This document shows, piece by piece, positions 1 to 12,220 of a stretch of 64,000 nucleotides of DNA. The translations under genes and the position numbers were made by a program. This DNA is from Sweltsa coloradensis (lineage: Eukaryota; Arthropoda; Insecta; Plecoptera; Chloroperlidae). Position 1 is the stretch's first letter. The number at the start of each line of letters is the position of its first letter. The stretch is from assembly GCA_024449915.1 (NCBI GenBank), contig JAMZAV010003191.1, forward strand, positions 24,425-88,424, read 5' to 3'. The notes under the pieces are model-generated. The model did not search any database and was not told the origin of the DNA. It worked only from the letters and a program-made list of their open reading frames with translations.

Positions 1-297
1 TTTAGAGTAGCCTTACGATAAGCGTTAGACACTGAGCCAAAACCTAGGAGGGCCATAACACGGCACTTCCACCGAAACGACAGTTGCTGTTTACAAGGAG
101 AAATTAATTGTTTAACTAGACACCATGAATATTTCACAAAACGTATTAAATAAAACAAAGTACTGTATTTCGTTATACATTGACTACACACTGTGTACAC
201 ACCAATGTACACGGTTTTGGTTTTACAAACCTATAGGAGTAATCCCAGGGAAACGTCTGGAAATACTGAAACACTAGAATGGTAGAGTAAAAGTAGT

Positions 298-604
298 AAT
301 AATATTAAATGAAAAAAAAGAATTTTTTTAAAACAACGCTTAGGCCTATATTTAAATGTACTAAAAAGTAAAAAATAAAATTTCGCCCAACAAATTTTTG
401 CCTTACTCGGAAATTAAAAGCGTTGGGCGCCTTCCTTTCATGAACAACAAAATTCTGTAATCTATGTCAATACCGTAAGCGCCCAACGCTTTTAATTTCC
501 GAGTAAGGCAAAAATTTGTTGGGCAAAATTTTATTTTTTACTTTTTAGTACATTTAAATATAAGCGATGTTTTAAAAAAATTCTTTTTTTCATTTAATAT
601 TATT
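298..604. mobile_element. Foldback/MITE-like palindrome, ~130-bp arms
   Basis: Arms 298-430 and 479-604 are near-perfect inverted repeats (AATATTAAATG ends; inner ends AAAGCGTTGGGCGC), separated by a 48-bp spacer. Left arm carries an extra TAGGCC-like insertion near 340. No coding capacity; the flanks show no clear target duplication. Confidence 0.75.
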
Positions 605-724
605 TTATACTTTTTAGTCTTAACGATAATGTATTTATTTTTCATATTTTTTTATATTACATTGTATTATATTATATTATAACAATCCATTCCTACCGTG
701 ATAGATAACAGTAGCTTATCAGCG

Positions 725-1851
725 TTGTACGTCTGTGTGAAAAATATCAGCTCGATCGGACTTTGGGAAGTGGGTGAAATATCAATTCCCATATAAAATG
801 TGAATTATTAATTACGATGAATTAATTGATTAAATAGTGAATCTGTAAATTGATTTATCAATTGCCATCAAGAATATACGTCTGCGTGAAAAATTTCAGC
901 TCGATCGGACATTGGAAAGTGGGTGAAATATCGATTCTCATATAAAACTTTAATTATACATCAAGAAGAATTAATTGATTAATTAGTAAATCTGTTAATT
1001 GATTTATCTATTGTCATCAAGTATACGTATGTGTAAAAAGTTTCAGCTCGATTTAACATTGAGAAAAAGGTGAAATATCGATTCCCATTTAAAACTTTAA
1101 TTATTAATTAAGAATTATTGGAAGAGCGTAGCGAGCGACGCGAAGATTCCATTTCACTACACTGGAGAAAAAAATCCGGAATGTTTTTTTTTTCTTTTTT
1201 TTCTGTATTATTGTGTGTTTGTCAGCACGATTCCGGCTAAACCGATACTCCAATTGCAATGAAATTTTCTGGAGACCTTCGAAATCTCTAAACTTAGAGC
1301 TGCCACGTTTTTGAGCGCAATCGAAAAATTATTTCTTATCAAAATCGCAATTTTACGATTTTTTTCGATTTTTTAAAAATTTCTTCGACTTATAACACCT
1401 ACATGCTTTATTCGATTTTAATGAGTTTTTCACAGAACCATAATTTTATGAATTAAGATATTCGTGTGAAATTTGAGCGCAATCGAATAATTATTTCTTT
1501 TGAAAATCGCAATTTTACGATTTTTTTCTTTTTTAGAATTAAGATTAATTAAAAAAATTGAAAATTAATGTTTATTTTTTATTTTATTTAAATTAATTTT
1601 TAAAAAATCTTCAACTTAGTAATGATTTTTTCACAGAACAGAAAATCCGCATAACACATGGCTGCAGCTCAATGCACCAATTACGCTCATCCAACAACGC
1701 GGCGGGACTTAAGCGTTTTCCTAGTTAATTGATTAATTAGTGAATCTGTTAATTGATTCATCTATTGTCTTCAAGAATATGTATGTGTGAAAAATTTCAG
1801 CTCGATTGGACATTGAGAAGTGGGTGAAATATCGATTGTAAGATTCCGTCC

Positions 1852-1950
<99 letters not shown>

Positions 1951-2000
1951 CACATAAAGCACATATTAGCGTTGTTATGAAATATCGATTATAAGATTTC
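725..2000. repeat. Tandem ~141-154-bp repeat, split by a HINE-like insertion
   Basis: Units begin near 728, 869 and 1023 (motif CGTSTGYGTGAAAAATTTCAG then CTCGATCGGACATTG, GGTGAAATATCGATT and a TTAATTGATT block). A fourth resumes at 1725-1840 after the element at 1118-1724. Fragments continue to about 2000. Flanks a GACA microsatellite. Confidence 0.75.
1118..1724 (+). mobile_element. HINE-like element, family A
   Basis: Starts TTGGAAGAGCGTAGCGAG (others have TTGGATGAGCG), then ATTCCATTTCACTACACTGG, a T-rich tract, a tandem ~160-bp core containing GCGCAATCGAAAAATTATT, and ends CGCTCATCCAACAACGCGGC then GGGACTTAAGCGTTTTCCTAG. The 3' region therefore holds an inverted copy of the 5' terminus followed by a further tail. 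The interrupted tandem unit allows an empty site to be inferred; TTA is present at both borders. Confidence 0.75.
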
Positions 2001-2058
2001 GTCTAGACAGACAGAAAGTAAGACAGACAGACAAACACATGAAGCTGATATAAGCGTT

Positions 2059-2113
<55 letters not shown>
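1851..2113. repeat. Microsatellites (GACA)n, second short GACA run, and (AAT)n
   Basis: Uninterrupted GACA at 1851-1949 (about 24 copies), a broken GACA run near 2008-2035, and AAT at 2061-2113 (about 17 copies). The GACA tract lies downstream of a HINE-like element. Confidence 0.95.
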
Positions 2114-2117
<4 letters not shown>

Positions 2118-2118
2118 T

Positions 2119-2672
2119 AGGGAGCGAAGCTAGCTACATATATCTAACATTGTTATTATCGTATTGTTCTTCTATTGTTGGTGGAGGTGCCGAGTACCTC
2201 GAGTATACCCTTGAAAAATGATAGACCCACACAATTTACTTCCACAGTCGCAAAACAATTCTGAAATAATAGGTCAATAGGTCAATGCCAATAGGAGGTC
2301 ATGATCGGTTTTTGTCGCGAGGCGTGACGCACGCACAGATAGACAGACAGACAGATATATGGACGAACAGACGTAAAAGTGACGCTCATAGAGGGGAAAC
2401 GCTTTCTAATAATACGTTGTTTTCCACTGTTCAAATCTTGTTGTTACTTGTTGGTGGTAGTGAGAGTGGTGGGTATTTATGTATATAGATTGGGTGCTCC
2501 CCGTTCCCTAACCCCAGGGCCAACATTCTTTATCCTTGTTGAAGAGTAATGACTACAAAGAACACATGCCATGCCAATCGAAGGTCTAGTTGGGTTTTTA
2601 TCGTGAGACGTGACACAGGCACAGACGGACGGACGGACTGACAAATAATGCTTATAGTGGAGCTTGGTTCCT
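2119..2672 (+). mobile_element. Two adjacent GGTGCCGGG-family MITE copies
   Basis: Copy 1 about 2119-2397 begins GGGAGCGAAGCTA and contains GTTGGTGGAGGTGCCGAG, AATAGGAGGTCATGATCGG and CGTGACGCACGCACAGAT. Copy 2 about 2445-2672 contains TTGTTGGTGG, ATGCCAATCG and CGTGACACAGGCACAGACGG. The same ordered motifs occur at 43317-43594, 53852-54106, 56459-56690 and 62482-62712. Confidence 0.6.
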
Positions 2673-3059
2673 TAAAAACACAATTTTACAAATTATCAAA
2701 AATTGTGTAATAAAGCAGCAGCAATATAGCATATATAGCATAACAGGCATCACTTTTCCGTAAATGGCTGTCCGTTTGTGCAAGTCACTTATCACTATAG
2801 AGAATTGTGCAAAAATGTTTTTTTTTTAGTTTTGAAAATTCGTGCATTAAAAATAAAAATTCGTGATTTTTCGTTATTTACAAAAAAACAATTTAATAAT
2901 GCACAAAAAATGCACAGTTTTAAATTATGAGTATCACAAATTCCAAGACTATTAATGACTAATTTAAAAGAAAAACAAGCACACGAGACTGAGAATCAGT
3001 TTTAATTTTAAGCTGAATTTCAACCTTCGGTTTTCAAAGATTCTGACAGTTTTTACCAG

Positions 3060-3275
3060 AATTTATTTCGACTACCCGGCACCTCCACCAAAATTACGAA
3101 TTATGCATTTTTTGTGTAATGTCGATATTTTGGTACGAAGTATTTTGAGCTTACTCGCGTACAAACGATTGTTACGATATCACAATCGCTTTTTATGACC
3201 AGGCACCTCCACCATATGTACCAGCTAGGATTAATTAATTTCGACTACCTACCCGGCACCTCCACCAAAACTGTA
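3060..3275 (-). repeat. Three GGTGCCGGG-family motifs in close succession
   Basis: CCCGGCACCTCCACCAAAA or close variants at about 3075, 3199 and 3252, each in a slightly different flank. They look like partial MITE copies in reverse orientation. Confidence 0.45.
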
Positions 3276-3693
3276 AAAAAACTTTTGTTTGAAATTTTGT
3301 GACGTAATTCGCGTTTAAAGACTTAATGGCTAATTTCGCCACTAGTTCGCGGTATCAACTAAAATATCGTGAAAATTGGCGAATTGGAAATTTGTACCAT
3401 TCAATCACAATTCAGGTGATTCATGTGCAAACTGAATTTGAATGGATAATTGAAACTTAAAAAAAAAATCGCGAATTTCGTTCTCACCATTTTTGCACAT
3501 CTCTACTTATCACGTATTAAAGACCGAACACGACTTTTGATTTACACGAGATCTTTTGTTGACATCTCTTCAATAATGATTATACAGAAAGCCTTGTTCA
3601 CCCTGTTTTTTTTCTTTAGAGATGACGGGGCTAGCCTCCCCCCCCCCCTCCCCCCAACGTTTGAATTTTTATGTACCCGGGTTGCCTGAAGAG

Positions 3694-3827
3694 CGTCGAC
3701 TGGAACAACGTCGACCACCTCGTGTGTAGTGTACTTTCTTTGTTCCTCCTAACCTTCCTCGTGAGTCCTAACCTTTCATTGTGCAAGGCCTGTACAAACG
3801 AGGTTTTCGACGTTATTCCAGTCGACG
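3694..3827. mobile_element. Short MITE with ~35-bp inverted ends
   Basis: CGTCGACTGGAACAACGTCG at 3694 pairs with the complement ending at 3827, and ACCTCGT continues the match inward. 134 bp in all, no coding capacity. No clear target duplication was seen. Confidence 0.65.
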
Positions 3828-3829
3828 AT

Positions 3830-6640
3830 ATTCAGCGTCCGCCTTGAGGGTTATCTTTTAGTTGTAAAAGTATAGCAGACACTAAGTCTACGCTTCGCAA
3901 GATTTTGGTCTCCTTCAAAGTTGGTTGAAAAAGGATGTCAAAGTGTAGATTGTAATGATTAAATCCTTGGGGCGGGCTAGCGCGTTTTTTAAGTGATACA
4001 GCTATAAAAGAAGATAAATCCCCGTGATAAAGACCTCAAACTGTGCCGAGCATACCCTGTGAATTGGATTTATAGCTGCTAAAGAATTGGAGCATCCCCC
4101 GAAAATAAGTAATTTAATATCTACCCTAAAAATCTGTGTGCACTATGGAGGGGTTTCACAAAAGCCGCATTATTTCATTGAAAGTAAAACTTTTTTTTAT
4201 GATTTTCTGGTCTTTTTAGTGAAATGGTTTAGGCTTGAGCCACGTGACACCATTAAATCGCGCTTTTATATCGCCCTTGGTCTGGTCAACTTAAACCCTA
4301 AATAAAGCTATTTTTAGGAAGCATTCTAAACCCCTAAAAGCAACCAGTCCGCCTTCCTCGTCTACAATGCGACGTTATAAAAAACAAACGTTGTCTAGCC
4401 CGTAGTATCTTGATGTTTACAAGTAAAAATATGCAAAAAGTGAGAAACGAAAACAATACGGCTACCCTTCGTGTATCGTGTTTTGCAGACTTTTGACGAC
4501 TTTTGATACCATTTAATGAATAGTGATTGGTCAATAACGATTGGTCAATGAACACAAAATAATGATTATGCAGCTATTGTTCATATACAAATTTACATCC
4601 TACTCTTTGTATGAATTAAATACAAATTATTACTAGGCCTAATAATGACTGTCTGTATTTTATGTAATCGCCTTTATTCCATACTCTCTTATTCTGAGAC
4701 TTCATACCGCATATTTAGGATCAAATCAAACAAACTTTCCAGTTATGCATACTTTCTACTATACCCATAACCCATCCTTGCTATAGTCGCCGTAATATCT
4801 TATCAATTTACATTTCACGAGCTAATTGTGTGTGTTTAATAATATCATCTTGCAAACAATGAAACATACAGATTATTTAGTCTTTAGAAATCTTTATTCT
4901 ATGGTCGGTCAAAATATTATAATCCTATATTTTTACTTTCTTTCTCTTCATAGACTTTCCTCTACAACTCAAAATCATTACAAGTTTCCATGCATAGGAT
5001 CGGTTTGAAACGATCACAACTAAAAACCCCATGGCCCTGTATGGATCCGCCATATCATAGACCAGAGCTAAGTATGGCTTATTACCCCCTGAGTAGTCCA
5101 TTGAAGAAAGCAGGGGGCCAACTTTTTGTATGGCTTTTTGTCAACGAGTCCCCGAGATAACGCATCGGCAAAGATCCGATCTGTTTGCCAATACACCCCA
5201 CTATTCATTATACCGAGAAGCACAATGTTATCTCGACCGGCGCTGTGGATCGGCCAGCACAATCGACTCATCTGTAATTTACGAACAGAATACCGTGTGA
5301 ACATCTGTCCTAGAAAAGCACCCGCGACATTTTACCGATCACCTCCATCAGATGACGTCATCGAGAGGAAGTGGCTCCTTGTTTTGTGCGTGTATTCTCC
5401 GGGCGATGGGAGAAATTGAGTGAAAAATCTGATCGGTAATTCCGTAGCACCTTCCGTTTTAAATACGAATGCGAGATTCCGAATGAGACTGGGATCTGTT
5501 CTTACTGTTTCGATGTTTGCTTGTTTAAAGTCTCTCGGAAGCGGAAGTCTTCTTTTCAAGAAACTAGACATGGCTATTTTACATGGGGTCAAGTTCTATA
5601 GGAGACACAAAAATATTAGACATTGTATTTCAATTTTTAAGTACAAAATTAATCCCCCCAAAAAATATCTAAACTGAGTTGCTTTCCATTTTTTTTTTTA
5701 AATTTACTTGTGTCATTCAAGTAACAAAACTCAAACAGAAATATAAATAATTAGAACTTAGAAAAATTTAAATTTAAAACTAAGTTCTTGCAATTTCCGT
5801 TTAGTCACGAAGCGAACAATTATTTAATAATAACTTATTCCCTGCGTATGTTAGCTCTCAAGATTAGAATATGACATGACATCCGATTGACAGCGTTTAC
5901 TCACTCGACGACGTGTTTTTTGTTGGCATTCCTTTTCAACAAGAATAACACCCAGTACTACCCACCAAAATAGATAAACGCATGACGCATGGATGAGATT
6001 TTATCTATGCGTCCTTCTTGGCAATCTAATGAGTTAGCAGCTTCGTTCATACAATTCGCACCTCGAAGGATATAAACTTGACACTTATTTTAGGTCTTAG
6101 CTTTTGAATGTGTAAGGCTTGGCTTGGCTGTATCATTACAAATATTGTATATTATGCCTGTTGTGAATATAATAAAATTTAATAATAAATATTAAATAAT
6201 TTGATTTGAATAGTACAAAACGATGTTAATAATTGCTATGGTATTCACAAACTGTGTTCATTATTGATCAAGTTTCCAATTCAATATTAATTTAATTTAG
6301 TATTATTCTCAGCTCAGGCTTACATAAACCCTTCATATCGATGCCATTCGGTTAGCTTATCAAACTTTTTCTTTCAAAAGGCTGTATACCACTATAATGT
6401 GCATGTAAAATTTCACCGTTGCAGTTAGTAGGATTACCTAGATTAGCGGAAATTTAATAACGTGCACATCATATTACATTTGATATGGAACACGGTGAAA
6501 TTGCTCAGTTTGGGTCTCCGGTCTTCTAAAAACATTCTAATAAAAAAAATCGTACAATATGAGCGAGTATTGAGAATGCTGTTGTCAATATGAGTGGACC
6601 CATACATTATCTTTGATATGGACGACGTTTTATCAGTTTA
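3830..6640. other. Unique AT-rich DNA; no supportable gene
   Basis: A less AT-rich block at 5100-5560 has overlapping open frames under 100 codons on both strands, with no recognisable domain and no convincing splice sites. Fragment of a family-B HINE core near 6360-6420 (CTTTTTCTTTCAAAAGG). Otherwise I see nothing. Confidence 0.4.
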
Positions 6641-6659
6641 AAATCGAATGAAACATGAA

Positions 6660-6903
6660 CACAAATTGCGCCTAGTTTTCTGACAACTTGTTACACACTC
6701 GTGTAGTGCGGGTAGCCTCAGTTCCCAGTTAGCCGCCGAAGTGCACGCTAGCGCCATCTCTCGTGGAACTCTTGAAGCATCAACAGAAGCTGCGAGAGGT
6801 CGCGGGAGAAAGAGCAGTCTGGCGGCGAAGTGCGTAACTCAGCGCTGTCGGTATAGAAGAGGGCTGCAAGACCTCGAACATGCAGGTTTGAGTTAAAGAG
6901 TTT
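6660..6903 (+). other. GC-rich segment, possible non-coding exon or promoter
   Basis: About 240 bp clearly richer in G+C than its flanks, ending GAACATGCAG|GTTTGAG, which could be a 5' splice site. No reading frame was recognised. It abuts a HINE-like element at 6904. Confidence 0.25.
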
Positions 6904-7395
6904 TTGGATGAGCTTAGCGAGCATAGCGAGCGAAGCAAAGATTCCATTTCACACTGGAGAAAAAAATCCGGAATGTTTTTTTTCCTTTTTTTTGTGTGTG
7001 TTTCCGGCTAAACCGATACTCCAATTGCGATTAGATTTTCTTGAGGCCTTCGAAATGAATTTAGAACTTCCATGTTTTTGAGCGCAATCGAAAAATTATT
7101 TCTGATAAAAATCGCAATTTTACGATTTTTTTTTTTTTTTAAATTTCGATGAATAACACCTACATGCGTTATCCGATTGGAATGATTTTTTTTCACAGAA
7201 CAATAATTTTATGAATTAATAATTCGTGTGAAATTTGAGTGCAATCAAAACCTTATTTCTCATGAAAATCGCAATTTTACGATTATTTCGATTTTTTAAA
7301 ACTTTCTTCGACAAATAACACCTATATATTTTATCCGATTGTAATGATTTTTTCACAGAACCTTAATTTTATGAATTCATATATTCGTGTGTCAT
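6904..7395 (+). mobile_element. HINE-like element, family A, 3' end missing
   Basis: Starts TTGGATGAGCTTAGCGAGCA, carries the ATTCCATTTCACACTGGAG block, T tract, ATTCCGGCT-like region and about two core units, then ends without the inverted terminus or CCTAG tail. Confidence 0.7.
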
Positions 7396-7647
7396 TTGTG
7401 TCCTGCCACCATCTCTCTAGCTTGGTATGTTTGGTAAATAAGAACTCGAAGGGAGTTGACGGTATACCTTGCACCCTTAGTAAAAACTAAAAAGTGCTCT
7501 GAATATTTAGTTAAACCACTTGAACATAATAAACGAGTTTATTAGTAATGGTATTTTCCTTTTAAAGTCTAATGGTGTCGCTTAAAAAGCCTTTGTTAAA
7601 ATCGGGTGATAAAGATAACGTTAGCTACTATATCGCCTAATAGCTCG

Positions 7648-8390
7648 GATGCCAGCGATTTTCAAAGATTTTTGAAAAAATCATTCATAGCAGTTTTTTA
7701 ATTTTTTTATGCGAAGGTAATCTCACAGTGCCAACATGGGTTTGTACCTGAAAAGTCGACAAGTACGGCTATGAACAAAGTTCTAGAAACAATTCACGCG
7801 TCTATTGACTCACGTAAAAAAGTATTGGAGATTCTTAGATCTCAGTAAAGCTTTTTGATTTGGTAGATCATGAACTGTTGCTTGGTAACTTAGAGAAATA
7901 TGGGTGCGTGGCTTATGCAATGACCTTTTTCGATCTTTCTTATGTGGGAGGACACAACGGGTTGCGGTTGACGACCCAAGTCATCCACAAATTAAATCAA
8001 ACTGAGTGATATCCGATGAACTTGAGATTACCATAGGGGTGCCTCAAGGGTATATTAGGGCCGTTCTTATTTTTAGCATGTATCAATGACATCGAGAAAT
8101 TAATGTATTAATGACATCGGAATAGTTATTTTGTATGCAGATGAAACTACTGTTGTAGTAATAGTCGACAATGATGGTGAACTATTTGATAAAACAAAGA
8201 TGGTTATCGACAAAATAGTGACATATTTTGCATCTATTTTGTTAGTTGTTAATACAAAAAAGACAAACTTTGTGTATTTCTCGGCAAAAACGTTGCGAGA
8301 GTGTGACATTCAGCGTGTTAATAATGAGATCAGTAAACGTGGTACGCTCTTAAAGGTAAATAGAACATGTGCTATTTATATGTGTTAACT
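7648..8390 (+). pseudogene. Decayed non-LTR retrotransposon (LINE) reverse transcriptase
   Basis: Pieces of an RT domain lie in order on the plus strand across several frames: FSKIFEKIIHSS (~7655), a QHGFVPEKSTS-like fingers motif (~7735), FLDLSKAF at 7832-7855 then, after a frame change, DLVDHELLLGNLEKYG; GVPQG at 8036-8050; and YADETT at 8134-8151. The catalytic YADD box reads YADE, replacing the second aspartate, and stops and frameshifts are frequent, so it is inactive. The motif wording fits CR1/Jockey-like LINEs. An 85-codon open frame at 8131-8388 is the longest remnant. No endonuclease domain was found upstream. Confidence 0.75.
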
Positions 8391-8690
8391 TACAACTTGA
8401 ATCGGTCTAGTCATACATCGATGCATTGTGTTCTAAATTGTCATCAAATTGTTTTGCTATACAGCGTCTTCGAAGTGTTATTACCTTTGATGCCCTAAAT
8501 ATTGACATGTGACATATTAAAGAATCATTTCCTCCTTTCCTGGTCAGTGTGTATGATAATGTCCCATGGTCACTGTATAAAAATATAATGTATTCACACC
8601 CGCGAAACTTAAATCCACTATAACCCTAATTTTTTTTGTTAAACTTGGTATTTTTCGAGCTAGGTCCTATCGATAAAAATCTCCCATAAT

Positions 8691-9293
8691 CAAACGCTTT
8701 TTCAGGCGCGTTGTTGGATGAGCGTATAATGGTTTAAAAACGAAAAAAGCGTAAAATTGCGATTTTCATAAGAAATAGTTATTCGATTACGCTCAAATTT
8801 CACACAAATATATAAATTCATAAAATTAAGGTTCTATGAAAACATTATTACAATCGGATTAAGCATGTAGCTGTTATAAGTCGAAGAAATTTTAAAATAA
8901 ACAAAAAATAGTAAAATTGCAATTATCACGAGAAATAATTTTTTGATTGCGCTTAAATTTCACGCGAATATATAAATTTATAAAATTAAGGTTAAGTGAA
9001 AAAAATCATTACAATCGGATAAAACATGTAGGTGTTATTAGTCAAAGAAATTTTTAAAATCGAAAAAAATCGTAAAATTGCGATTTTTATAAGAAATAAT
9101 TTTTCGATTGCGCTCAAAAACGTGGCAGTTCTAAGTTCAGAGATTTCGAAGGCCTCCAGAAAATTTCATCGCAATTGGAGTATCGGTTTAGCTGGAATCG
9201 AAACACCCAAAAATACAAAAAAAAAAACATTCCGGATTTTTTTCTCCAGTGTAGTGAAATGGAATCTTCGCTTCGCTTGCTACGCTCATCCAA
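8691..9293 (-). mobile_element. HINE-like element, family A (tail variant GCGCCTGAAAAAGCG)
   Basis: Read on the minus strand it starts TTGGATGAGCGTAGCAAGCG at 9293 and ends GCGCCTGAAAAAGCGTTTG at 8691, lacking the last bases of the tail. Three core units of about 155-170 bp are visible (GTAAAATTGCGATTTTCAT near 8750, 8920 and 9075). The 174-codon frame running out of it is spurious. Confidence 0.75.
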
Positions 9294-9635
9294 AAACAAT
9301 ATTGGCCATTATGACGTACTCTACAGCCTTTTCTGTAAAATCCTCTATATTTTGTTTTGTAATTTGGGCAAGTGGTTCGGTCGAAATATGCTGTGATTAC
9401 CAAGAAGAAGTGCGATTTTGGAATGCATATTATTGCGTCTTTGAGAGTATAGTTGTGCACAGTTTAACACTATGTTATAAATGGCCATTTTTGATTGTTA
9501 CGATGCTCTGGTATATATGTGAAACAAGAAAGAAGCATGTTAAAGCCGATTTATGAAATTTCAAGGTTCTGGATCAAAAATATTGAACAATTCGTGTAAA
9601 ATCGTGGTACAGGTATTTTATGAAGAATTTTTTAG

Positions 9636-10089
9636 TTGGATGAGCGTAGCGAAGATTCCATTTCACTACACTGGAGAAAAAAATCCGGATTTTTTTTTTT
9701 TTTTTTTTTTTGTATTTTTGTGTGTTTGTGAACACGATTCCGGCTAAACTAATACTCCAATTGCGATGAAATTTTTATGGAGGTCTATGAAATCTCTGAA
9801 CGAAGAACTGCACGGGGGGAAAAATCGATCGAAATATTATTTCTCATGAAAATTGCAATTTAACGATTTTTTTCGATTTTTAAAAAATTCTTCGACTTAT
9901 AACATCTACCTGCTTTATTCGATTGTAATGATTTTTTCACAGAACCTTAATTTTATGAATTATATATTCGTGTGAAATTTGAGCGTAATCGAAAAATTAT
10001 CTATTAAAAAAATCGCAATTTTACGCTTTTTTCGTATAAAAAAAATTACGCTCATTCATCAACGCGGCGGGACTTAAGCGTTTTCCTAG
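9636..10089 (+). mobile_element. HINE-like element, family A, full ends
   Basis: Starts TTGGATGAGCGTAGCGAAG, T tract at 9690-9711, one to two core units, ends CGCTCATTCATCAACGCGGC then GGGACTTAAGCGTTTTCCTAG. AGT overlaps both borders. Confidence 0.75.
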
Positions 10090-10499
10090 TATAGGTACCA
10101 TTAGTTGTTAGTTAGTGACTAGTATTTAGGCCACACATATAACCAAGTGTCCGATAACCAATTTGTTGTAGTGGAAGTTAATAAAGTGTTATTCCATTTT
10201 TTCAGATGTGTGCTACAGAAGATGTTTGGGTGTCGCATTACTATTGGTTTAAATAATATCATTATATTCTCAATATGAATAAAGACTGATCGATCATCGG
10301 TTGCTGTCAATCCTGGGTAAGCGTAAGCTGACGTATAATCATTGCAATGTCTCGTTTTTTTCTGTTCCATCTCCCCATCTTACACGAACACGGTTCCGAT
10401 ATTCTCTAGTTTTATTATTATTAGTAGGGTAAGGGCGCTTGTAACAGCTAAGATTATTCGTGCCTCCAAGATAAACAATTTCTATAAGTGTGAGTTATC

Positions 10500-10760
10500 A
10501 CCAGGGGGAGGAACGTAAGGGGTGACGCGGGGGGACAAGGGGTGGACAGGCCTGTGCTGGTCAGAACCAGCCACAAGCGTATGGGGAGGGTAGGGGTTCC
10601 CCCACGTCGTGGTCGTCTTCGTCTGTGTCATCGTCCGTTCGTGTTGTCATTGTCGTCGCCGTCGGGGAGGTAGTCAAAGGAGGGGAAAGTTCCCCGACGA
10701 CGACCCAGAGCTCGCCATTAGTTTCCGGGTGTGATTCTCCCCTTACTCACGGGCCAAACC
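10500..10760. repeat. GC-rich repeat, inverse relative of 17205-17465
   Basis: Shares in reverse orientation the blocks around CCCCACGTCGTGG and GGAGGTAGTCAAAGG with the (GAC)n-containing segment inside the intron of the ligand gene. Here the GAC run is short and broken (TGTCGTCGCCGTCGG). Confidence 0.55.
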
Positions 10761-10799
10761 ACGAGAAGGTTGCGAGTTGGACTTAGAGTGGTGCATTAT

Positions 10800-12220
10800 G
10801 ACCCAACTGTTGACGCGCCTTTAATCTAAATAAACTAAACACACTCAATCACTCGTTTTCCTAAATTCCCGATGAGTTGCCGTTGTAAAGTCTTATTTCC
10901 ATACATGTAGATGTTTTGTCCCCTCACTTGATGGTCCCGCGCGCATGGTCATAAGCGATTGATTAACTTCCCCTGACAATACAATATACATTTAGTTAAA
11001 TGCATTATAAAGAATTTGTCTGCAACACAGGACATGCATAGTCACTAAGTAAATCTTTGAGGATATGTTCAGACAACAGGCTGCCATGACATAGAACTTA
11101 CCTGCAAAAATAAGAATAGTGTGAGATCTTAAAAGGCAGTTTTTTTAGAAGCTATTCCAGATGGTAGCCACTTTCGACGCTCTTTGCATTCTTTGACATG
11201 TGCTCTAATTGATAATAACAAATTGAAATAAGTTAACGCTGAATTAAGTAGTAAATTGATGCCAAATGTTTGCACAGATTTATTAACTAACATGATAAAA
11301 CAAAATATGCTGCACCACTCACTGCGTTTTCCACAGACATTTAGTTCGAACTAATCTTATACGGTTTACGTAATACATTGCGTTTATCACAGAAACTTAA
11401 ACCAAACTAAATATGGCGGAAGTTTTTCATTTGTTTAGCGCCAGAAGGTGAGGATATATAGGGTGATAGCTTCGAACCCCCGCATGACGTAAACACAACC
11501 AGATTATTAACTTCTCAAACTAATAACAATAGAATACGCAAAGAAAACCTAATAGTAAGAGACAACCCCTAAGTGTATAGTGTGTTGTCTTTTTATATGA
11601 AATTAGATAGTTAAAAACATTACTCCTCGGTTTAAAATAACACTTATTTTTAAATCTGTCATTTTGAAAGATAAGACAAAAGACTGCGATTCAACATACC
11701 GATGGTAAAACTTGGTAACATTTGGCAAAACAGTCTCGACTTAAAGTGTGCACGTAGTGTCCCATGTATCTACATATTATTTTTTTCGATTTATATAAAG
11801 AAAAATAAACATTGATTAACGAGTGTCAATTAAATACATAATCACAACACCAGTCAACATGGGAACAATTTCATCAATCCAAATTTTCCTTGACACTCTG
11901 TACGAAGAAATTTCACTATTTTATACATCTCTACAATGTTTCACCATCAAAAATCAAATCAAATCATTTAGGAAGTTTCAAAATAGCCACAAACCACTTT
12001 TAATGTTTACTCAGTGCACGAGTATTTAGAATTTTTGAATCCTGTCTTTTTTAAGATAGGTTATGTATATTTTACGCGGTTGTTTTAAAAGTAAAGATTG
12101 TAGGCCCTATTTGAAAAAAATTAAATCAAATCAAATTATGTCTGAACCCAGTAAGTGCGCAAGTAATGTGGGAGGGAGTATCTTTGCGAAAATAGGCCTC
12201 GATTGTCATTGACGGAACAG
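10800..12220. other. 3' flank of the ligand gene; no gene seen
   Basis: AT-rich unique sequence. A minus-strand ATTAAA at about 12003-11998 could serve as a poly(A) signal for the ligand gene, but no AATAAA was found close to the stop, so the 3' end is undetermined. Confidence 0.35.

Noticed and set aside
1771..1962. 63-codon frame of repeated CLSV residues
   Set aside because: Translation of the (GACA)n microsatellite.
5068..5592. Overlapping frames on both strands in a GC-richer block
   Set aside because: No domain, no splice support; kept only as an unannotated region.
9032..9556. 174-codon plus-strand frame, the longest apart from the ligand exon
   Set aside because: First half is a HINE-like core in reverse; the remainder has no domain and no support.
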